Source: Heterostelium multicystogenum (lineage: Eukaryota > Evosea > Eumycetozoa > Acytosteliales > Acytosteliaceae). From it: 29,457 nucleotides of DNA. The DNA lies in the NCBI GenBank assembly GCA_003667245.1, contig RCNN01000536.1, forward strand, positions 1 through 29,457, given 5' to 3'. The notes below the pieces were generated by a model. It did no database searches, had not been told where the DNA came from, and saw only the letters and a program-made list of their open reading frames with translations. This document shows positions 23,501-29,457 of the stretch, one piece after another. How positions within the stretch are numbered: position 1 is the stretch's first letter; each line of letters opens with the position of its first letter. A program made the translations under genes and the position numbers.

Positions 23501-26500
23501 GAAGCAGTAGATGTTGGAGGTGGTGCAATAGAAGTAGTTGATGATAATGGGGTCTTGGTTGGTGATTGTGTTATGACCGCAATCTCATTGACAATCGCAC
23601 TTTCATGTGATGCTGAAGCGATAAGCTCTTCTTGCACTTTGTAAGTCTCTTCGAAGCAGTAATCGAGGAAAGTGAGCACATGTCCAATTGACTTTGGATT
23701 ATAGTTCATATTGAGCTCACCAAAACTGAAGTCTATATCAGTATCGACGCCAGAGTACTCGGGCGAATCTTTCTCAATGATATGATGGCTGATTGAAATC
23801 AACTTCTTGGTCTCTGTTGATTTATAACGTGATTGGGACGTTACCAACGAAGAGAATCGACTATTTTTCTCGAGACAATCTTCAATCTCCATCTTTGCCA
23901 ATAGTAAACTTCCATAGTAATCATATGTTTTCTTCTTTAGGGATAATTGTAGTTCGTTAATTCTCAATTGTATTAATCGTGTGTTGTTATTTCCATTTGT
24001 ACTTCCAACACTTCTGTTGATATTGAATAATACCGATGCATTGCTGCTACTATGTACATCTACAATCACCTTTTCAAGTGTAAACTCTCCTTCGAAGATC
24101 TTACGCTTTGATAGTACTTGACGGTATGCTTCAGAGAGTTTGATTTCCATCTGACTCACGTCGACAACGGTCTCTGACTGCTGCTTGGTTGTGTATAGTG
24201 TGTCCATCAACTGATTATATGCATTGGAGGAGTGAGTTGATTCAGCCGCCAGAACCTTTGACATTCTGTAAAGTTGGAGATATGATGCATCTGATATATT
24301 GATCTTGACCTCAGGTAGTGTACCGCTCACTTTGAACAGGGCTAATGACAATTCATTTGGCTCAATACAACTCTGTATATGCAAATTGATTGCCATCTCC
24401 TCAATCAAGGGGAAACCATATTGAATATCGATACTCGAGTTTGAGCTGCTAGCTGTTGTTGAATATTTCCACCATTCCTGATCGTTTCTCGCCAGCATTA
24501 CTTTGATTGATGAGAGTGAAGCACGATACTGATCGTAGAGATCTGACTCTTTGACTGTCTCTAGCTCTGTCAGCAACAAAGGACGGTCAATGCTCTCTTT
24601 TACTTTAGCGGATTTCTGACTAAGATCCGAATGCATCAGACAGCTACCCAAGTCAACAATGATGAGTGAGGTGTCCACACGGTCGGCATGCTCCGTTATG
24701 ATAACTGTGGGTGCCTTTGCATCTACGTATAAATCGATTGTCTTGTGATGATTGATTACCTCTCTGAGTTGGAAAATAGTCATCTCCTTGAGTAAGATCA
24801 GCTCCTCCATGGCCACCGACGAAAGTGGGAACAAATTTACATTTTCCTCGGGCGTAGCAAACTCTATCAACCTTTCTATCTGTGGCTTATTCACCACTAT
24901 CTCCATTGTATTCAATATCAAAGACAATCTATAATCATATGTACTTGATATTGGATTCGTTTCAAATGTTATATTAAATAAGTGATTGTTTCTATTGGTA
25001 CTGCTGTTGTCGTTGCCTATATTGTTGTTGTTGTTACCGTTGGTGGTGTTTTTACTTTTAGATTTAGATGATTGAATGGAAGATGGCGATAGCTCCAACT
25101 CTGATAGCTTCTTATTGTTGATTCCACACTTGTATCTTGGAGTTGATGTTATAATATAAGGGAAGAGACTGTCTGCATTGTTATGATCAATGACATTGAA
25201 TGACGCCAAATCCAAATCTATTCGAAAGCCCTGCTGTCTCTGTGACATTGTGAATGAAATATTGTTTAAATAGGATTTCATCAAAGGATCCTCTCCTTCC
25301 CGACTGCCTATAATAGTAAATATAATAGCTGATACTTTAACTTGTAATACATTTTGGATATACTAAAATTTGTTGGTTTATGCTAATTAGTAAATCTGGA
25401 ATGCTCAGCAACGAACATGAACAATCAAGATACATACATCAGGTGGCATTTCAATTGTAGCACTTAACGCAATCTCATCATATTCCATTGATTTATAAAT
25501 CTCTTCTTGTTGCTCTTTTGTCAGTTGAATCGACATCTTTGGTTCGTTTGACTTCCAAAATCCAAAGAATCCTTTTGTTCTATTTACAGAGCTGTAGAAT
25601 TCACCCTTTTTCGAGTCGTGAATAGCCTGTTCTTTGGCCAGCTCTCTTCTTGCTAATGATCTAAAACTAAAGTAAAAATATTAGCAACCAATGACCTAAG
25701 TACCAAACATTAATTCGTATACATACTATATAATATCTTCAAAACTTAATAACTGCTCCATTTCTTGCAATCGCTTTGTTTCTTTCTCGCTGATTGGCTC
25801 TAGCCATTCGACAGCTTGTAATTTCTTAAAGAGTATAACGTATTCCTTTCTGTTTTGTCGACGCTTCTGTATGTAATTCCAAGATCGTTGCTGGATTTTC
25901 TCACGAATCGACTCACGATACACCTCGGCGAAATAACGCCACCATGCACGTGGATCCTGCTTTGGTCTGAGCTTTGGACGGTACTTGAGGTACTTTAGCT
26001 CTTGTGCATAGGCACCGATAGTAGTCAGAAGCTTCAAAATCGTCTGGTACTGATTCTCTTCGATGTAGAATGACACCTCATCAAACTGGCACTGAATCTT
26101 CATCTTTGGTACCGACTTGTCCATCTGCAGATTCTTGTTGATCTCTACCTTGAGTGTGACTGTGATTGGTTTGAGAATATACTTGTGGTCGCCCAAATTG
26201 TAGCTCGTTCCAGTCATCGTTTTGAGCGTGCGCGCAAACTCCTCGTTGGATAAATCACGAATCGATGTGTCGTCAGAGTTCAGGTAAATTGAAAAATCCG
26301 ATAGCTCCACATATTTGAAGAGTGTGTCATTGTCGCCTGCATTGCTGTTTGCCGCTGGTGTTGGTGAACCATTATGAAATTGTCGCATGTAATTACTGTC
26401 CGTTGAGTATGCCGATAGAGATCCAAACGACAAACCAAGCGAGTAGATCTTTCCATTTCTCACTTCCTCATAACGCAAGTGGAATGTATTGATTTTCACC

Positions 26501-27046
26501 TCGATATTGTTGAGAATCTTTGACATGACATTCGACATGAAGGTGTCTTGAGATCTGCCTGCCGGACCACCCTCCTGTCCTCCACCCTCTTTCCACGATC
26601 GAATCAACTCGTACTTGTCCAGCTTCTTCTGCTTGATCAACTGCTGTTTCTCGCGTTCCTCCTCTTCATTATATTCGAATCTAGTCTGTGGTATCGCATA
26701 CAAACATATGGAATCTATTTCCAAAATGACTGGCATCGATTTCAAATTCTAAAGGGGGTTTTTCCAAGCAAATAATCAGTATACTCTGCCGGTGCAGGCT
26801 GCAGATAAACGATTCAATTCCGAAAATACATACCGTCCATGGTATCTTTAACTCCAGCGTACCGATGATACCTTTCTGCACGTGCAGTGGTAATTTAAAG
26901 GATTGCAGGGCTTCACCTTTAATTTCCAGATTCCTTAAAATCACATTTCCACTGAACACATTTACTTTCAATTGTTCCGATGAAAGATTCTTTATATATT
27001 CACCAATATATTTGACCAATATATCAGCTACCAAAGATTCAAACAT
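11524..27046 (-). CDS. vps13: Giant VPS13-family bridge-like lipid transfer protein
   Basis: VPS13 proteins span membrane contact sites and carry phospholipids along a hydrophobic groove. Start ATG 27046. Introns: 26749-26833, 25667-25726, 25308-25437, 13147-13210, 12923-12992, 12762-12832, 12530-12592, all GT..AG and in phase; the exon 13211-25307 is about 12 kb. Domains: chorein N-terminus (MFESLVADILVKYIGEYI...LELKIPW), then SFEDIIYFRSLARREL; a long series of RBG beta-modules; Ser/Thr/Pro-rich linkers (about 15740-16130, 16540-16800); the VAB adaptor-binding domain with recurring Asn (about 13560-15715); the VPS13 C-terminal amphipathic helices (ILLGTKGLAIGFFDGITG); and a PH-like end (about 11560-11960). 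About 4,990 codons is longer than most VPS13s (roughly 3,100-4,400). The frame breaks near 23136, 22857, 21519, 16243, 15182, 14490 and 12345, mostly by single-base indels. No UBA or lectin insert is seen. The paralogue letter cannot be assigned. Confidence 0.95.
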
Positions 27047-27122
27047 CCTACTTTCTTCTTCCCACCAGCAATAATAATAATATTATTGGCAACTAACTAA
27101 ACTTTATCTTACAACTTTGTTC

Positions 27123-27163
27123 TTATTATTATTATTATTCCTTATATAATAATATTATTATTA
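27123..27163. repeat. TTA/ATA trinucleotide microsatellite
   Basis: Imperfect tandem TTA/ATT units about 80-120 nt upstream of the VPS13 start. Low-complexity promoter DNA. Confidence 0.7.
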
Positions 27164-27322
27164 CTCTATACTATAGAATTAGAATAGTAAAGTATCTATT
27201 GTATTTGATTATTATATATTATATATTTTTACTTAAATATATGTTATTATTTATTATATATACTTTAATTTATTTTACAAATAATTATATAATTTATATA
27301 AATATATATTATATCGTTCGAA

Positions 27323-27353
27323 TTATCTATCTATTTATCTATCTATCTATCTA
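27323..27353. repeat. TATC tetranucleotide microsatellite
   Basis: About seven TATC units with one imperfect (TATT) copy, about 280 nt upstream of the VPS13 start. Confidence 0.85.
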
Positions 27354-27444
27354 CTACTAAAAACTTTGATGATGGGTTGTCTAAATTACTGCTTCTACCT
27401 ATACTACTCTACTATAATTATTATTCAAAGTTGTGTATATATGT

Positions 27445-27477
27445 ATGTGGTAGTGGTAGTGGTGGTGTGTGGGGTTG
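27445..27477. promoter_or_regulatory. G/T-rich element, possible G-box type site upstream of VPS13
   Basis: A run of GGTAGT/GGTGGT units ending in GGTGTGTGGGG stands out from flanking AT-rich DNA, about 400 nt upstream of the VPS13 start. Dictyostelid G-boxes bound by the Zn-finger factor GBF are G/T-rich with alternating G. The match is by eye and low in specificity, and a similar GGTAGT patch occurs at 2601-2630. Confidence 0.25.
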
Positions 27478-28290
27478 TTATTTGTTTGTTATAATACCAA
27501 AAGTGGATTTGAATTGCAGGTTAGGTGCTCTGCCAGGTCTATCAATAATTAGGTATGTAATTCATTGGCACTCAGTATAGCAACTCACACACAGGCGTTG
27601 TTTGATTTTTCATAAACAAAAATATTAAAATTTTTTAAAAAGGTTTCTGAATTTATGAAATTTGATATGAAAAATCATGTTTGGGGTTTTTTAAAGAGTA
27701 TCTATTTCTTTGCGAGATGCAAATGAACTCACAAATTGAATGAATGAATGCAAATACCGGCAGACTGCGATGTACCTTCCACACCCATGTTTCCCAAACA
27801 TTTTATTGCAATTGGCAAAGACCTTATCACTTGATTCTAGCCCAACCAACCATCCATCTAGCTCAAATTTATCAATTCGAATCAATCGATTTCTTTTGAA
27901 TTACTAGTGATTTTTAATGATTATTATTATTAATTGGTTGGTTGATAATTATTAATGTTGAACTCTTAACATAATTCCAAGATACTACAATCCAAAATAA
28001 AAAGGGGGATTGAGATGCGGCTGCATCATCTGAGATTTAAATAAATATCTCTTAAAGTCAGAGAGAAAGAGGACTCTACCTTTATCATTGGGCTAGATTT
28101 GGAATGTACTACTTTCCCATACAGATAACCTATGCTATGAGCTTATCCTTTATCTATGTTTACACCAACAATATTGATTTAATCTCTTAAAGCAATTCGT
28201 TTGTTTAAGAATATTATTACTATTATTATTACGACTATGATTTCGATTATGATTATGGTTACTACTGCTATGGTCGATAGAATCAATCAT

Positions 28291-28686
28291 CTATTTCTTT
28301 AGAATTGTCTTTTTTAGTTCTTCTCTTTGGAGTTGATTTATATCTTTGGTGCTAGCTTTTGTCTTTTTAATGTTGCTCTCTACCTTTGAAGTTGCACCTA
28401 CTAACTTATCATATAACCTATTTGGAAGTCTAAATGATGTTTCCAATAAATTATCGATAGTTTCTTTCGTTGAAGAAGGCAATTTCGAATGATTAAATCG
28501 CTTTGCTTTTAAATATAATTTAGGAATACCATAAGTCTAAATGAATAGTATCATTAGTCAGCTAATGCTTTATAACATTCCTATAAATGTTGCTAAATAG
28601 GCTAATCAACAACATACCCTTGCAGCCGTATAAACTATAACCTTTTTGGCAACTGCCAGCAATGCTAAATTCATCCAAAGTGGCAT
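28291..28686 (-). CDS. Small protein with hydrophobic N-terminus, 104 residues, unrecognised
   Basis: Exon 1 is 28618-28686, intron 28537-28617 (81 nt, GTATGT..TTTAG), exon 2 is 28291-28536; the join is phase 0 and gives 104 residues. Start ATG 28686 is chosen because it opens a hydrophobic stretch (MPLWMNLALLAVAKKVIVYT), which could be a membrane anchor, an uncleaved signal or a mitochondrial presequence. The rest is basic and polar, with TYGIPKLYLKAKRFNHSK, then a Leu-spaced helix-like segment (TIDNLLETSFRLPNRLYDKL) and a Lys-rich C-terminus (EELKKTILKK). No motif or family is recognised. The frame is intact. VPS13 begins 1.2 kb away on the same strand, with no sign of linkage. Confidence 0.6.
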
Positions 28687-29266
28687 TATATATATATTTC
28701 ACTTTCCAAAACAAATATACAAATATACAACTATAAAATAAATAAATATAACGTATATATACATATATATAATCAAATATATACAATTATATTACTTCTT
28801 ATTAATAATTAAAGATATAAATAACTGTTGTTATTATAACTGTTGCTGTTCCTTAATTGCAATCCTTTTAAAATAGTTTTTGTATTATTAAAAATCTTTA
28901 ATTTTTAATTAATAGAAGACGCGTTTTAAATGATGTGGAATGAAGTTGTATGTCGTCTCGTTTTCATTTGAACACATCGATCTAACTTAACAAAAGTGTT
29001 ATAAAACATATTTGTTTGCTGTCTGAAAGCTAATGATCATCATTCAATATCGATATGTTTATGCTGTGATGCTTTGTTTATTTCATTATGTTATGTTAAT
29101 AATATTCTATTTCTATTGTTTATTTCTTTGTTATGACCAATTCCTTTAAACTCTTTTCAGTTTCTGAAATTGAGCATCTTATATATTTTCCTTGATTCAT
29201 ATATTTATAGGTAAAGACAATTAGTAATTTAATTGAGATATTATATTTATGAGGGATGTTGCTGAT
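28687..29266. other. AT-rich spacer between two minus-strand genes
   Basis: The spacer contains TA-rich simple sequence (28690-28790) just upstream of the small gene and mixed AT-rich DNA after it. It should carry the promoter of the 28686 gene and the 3' end of the gene entering from the right edge. No ORF or RNA gene is supported. Confidence 0.6.
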
Positions 29267-29457
29267 TTATACCATTAAACCTTTGACATCTTCTTCGTCT
29301 TTCTCTATTTGTTTTGTAAGTTCTTTTTTCAATGTATCTTTAGGGCAAAACCAAAAACCTGTATTATTATGTTGACAATATGTTTTATCGTTAGCTATTG
29401 ATCATCGAATCGATGATGTAATGCCTATAGTTGTTGTATGATACTAACATTTTTCCA
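29267..29457 (-). CDS. 3' end of an unrecognised gene, cut by the window edge
   Basis: The last exon is 29267-29394, with an open frame ending at TAA 29267-29269. It reads YCQHNNTGFWFCPKDTL then a charged tail (KKELTKQIEKDEEDVKGLMV). A 54-nt GT..AG intron at 29395-29448 would join it in phase 1 to the nine bases left at the edge (29449-29457); without the intron an in-frame TGA sits shortly upstream. The Cys spacing C-x9-C could bind metal or form a disulfide, but I recognise no family. The short length keeps confidence modest. Confidence 0.45.

Larger units (their letters stand above)
27047..28290. other. VPS13 upstream region and spacer
   Basis: About 1.2 kb without a supported gene. The first 310 nt upstream of VPS13 are almost pure A/T with TTA and TATC repeats, followed by a G/T-rich patch (27445-27477). 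A minus-strand frame at 27691-27885 has mixed composition but no ATG, and is left uncalled. At 28201-28260 there are TTA/GATTAT repeats. The VPS13 promoter should lie in the left part. Confidence 0.6.

Noticed and set aside
11524..27046. Ten or so separate genes in the VPS13 region, as the open frames alone would suggest
   Set aside because: Successive frames overlap by up to 170 nt on the same strand and continue one VPS13 domain order. The gaps between others are exact GT..AG introns in phase.
27377..27580. 67-codon plus-strand frame with a hydrophobic start
   Set aside because: There is no ATG at its start, and it runs through the G/T-rich promoter repeat of VPS13, giving low-complexity residues.
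27691..27885. 64-codon minus-strand frame with several Cys
   Set aside because: It has no ATG, no convincing splice partner and no recognised motif. The composition is better than the surroundings, so it could be an isolated exon, but I cannot support a gene.

Overview
The window looks like nuclear DNA of a dictyostelid social amoeba. Intergenic DNA is very AT-rich and full of short A/T, TAAT and TATC repeats, coding DNA is clearly less AT-rich, and introns are short (54-130 nt), AT-rich and GT..AG. The gene set (phospholipase B-like protein, giant VPS13, Asn/Ser/Thr/Pro-rich linkers, many short secreted proteins) fits too. A PP1 catalytic subunit with Phe where other eukaryotes have Cys, as I recall for Dictyostelium, supports this. 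Species cannot be fixed; the moderate coding GC and long gaps suggest a dictyostelid other than D. discoideum (inference).

Layout from left to right: a PP1 catalytic subunit gene on the minus strand (234-1279); a 3.1 kb gene-poor divergent region (1280-4409) with several inverted repeats; a CUE-RBR ubiquitin ligase on the plus strand (4410-5549, possibly to 5792); a secreted, probably beta-propeller protein (5829-7003, plus); a 1.6 kb gap with one weak ORF remnant; a small secreted Cys-rich protein (8650-9288, plus, two exons); a phospholipase B-like protein (9450-11260, minus, four exons); one very large VPS13 lipid-transfer protein (11524-27046, minus, eight exons, about 4,990 codons); an AT-rich upstream region; a 104-residue protein with a hydrophobic N-terminus (28291-28686, minus, two exons); and the 3' end of a further minus-strand gene running off the right edge (29267-29457).

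The strongest overall signal concerns the sequence itself. Almost every long gene is cut by single-base indels, and nearly all lie in homopolymer runs. Adding or removing one base of the run restores a family-typical protein each time. About a dozen occur in the 1 kb PP1 gene, two in the RBR gene, about four in the propeller gene, two in the phospholipase gene and about seven in the 15 kb VPS13 gene. I read this as draft-sequence error, worst at the left end, rather than as a run of pseudogenes. The genes are ordinary, separately transcribed eukaryotic genes with no operon logic. VPS13 (membrane contact sites) and the phospholipase (secretory/lysosomal) share a broad membrane-lipid theme, but nothing in the DNA ties them together. 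I found no clearly new biological system. The best leads are the CUE-RBR architecture, the regular modules of the giant VPS13, and a few structured intergenic patches.
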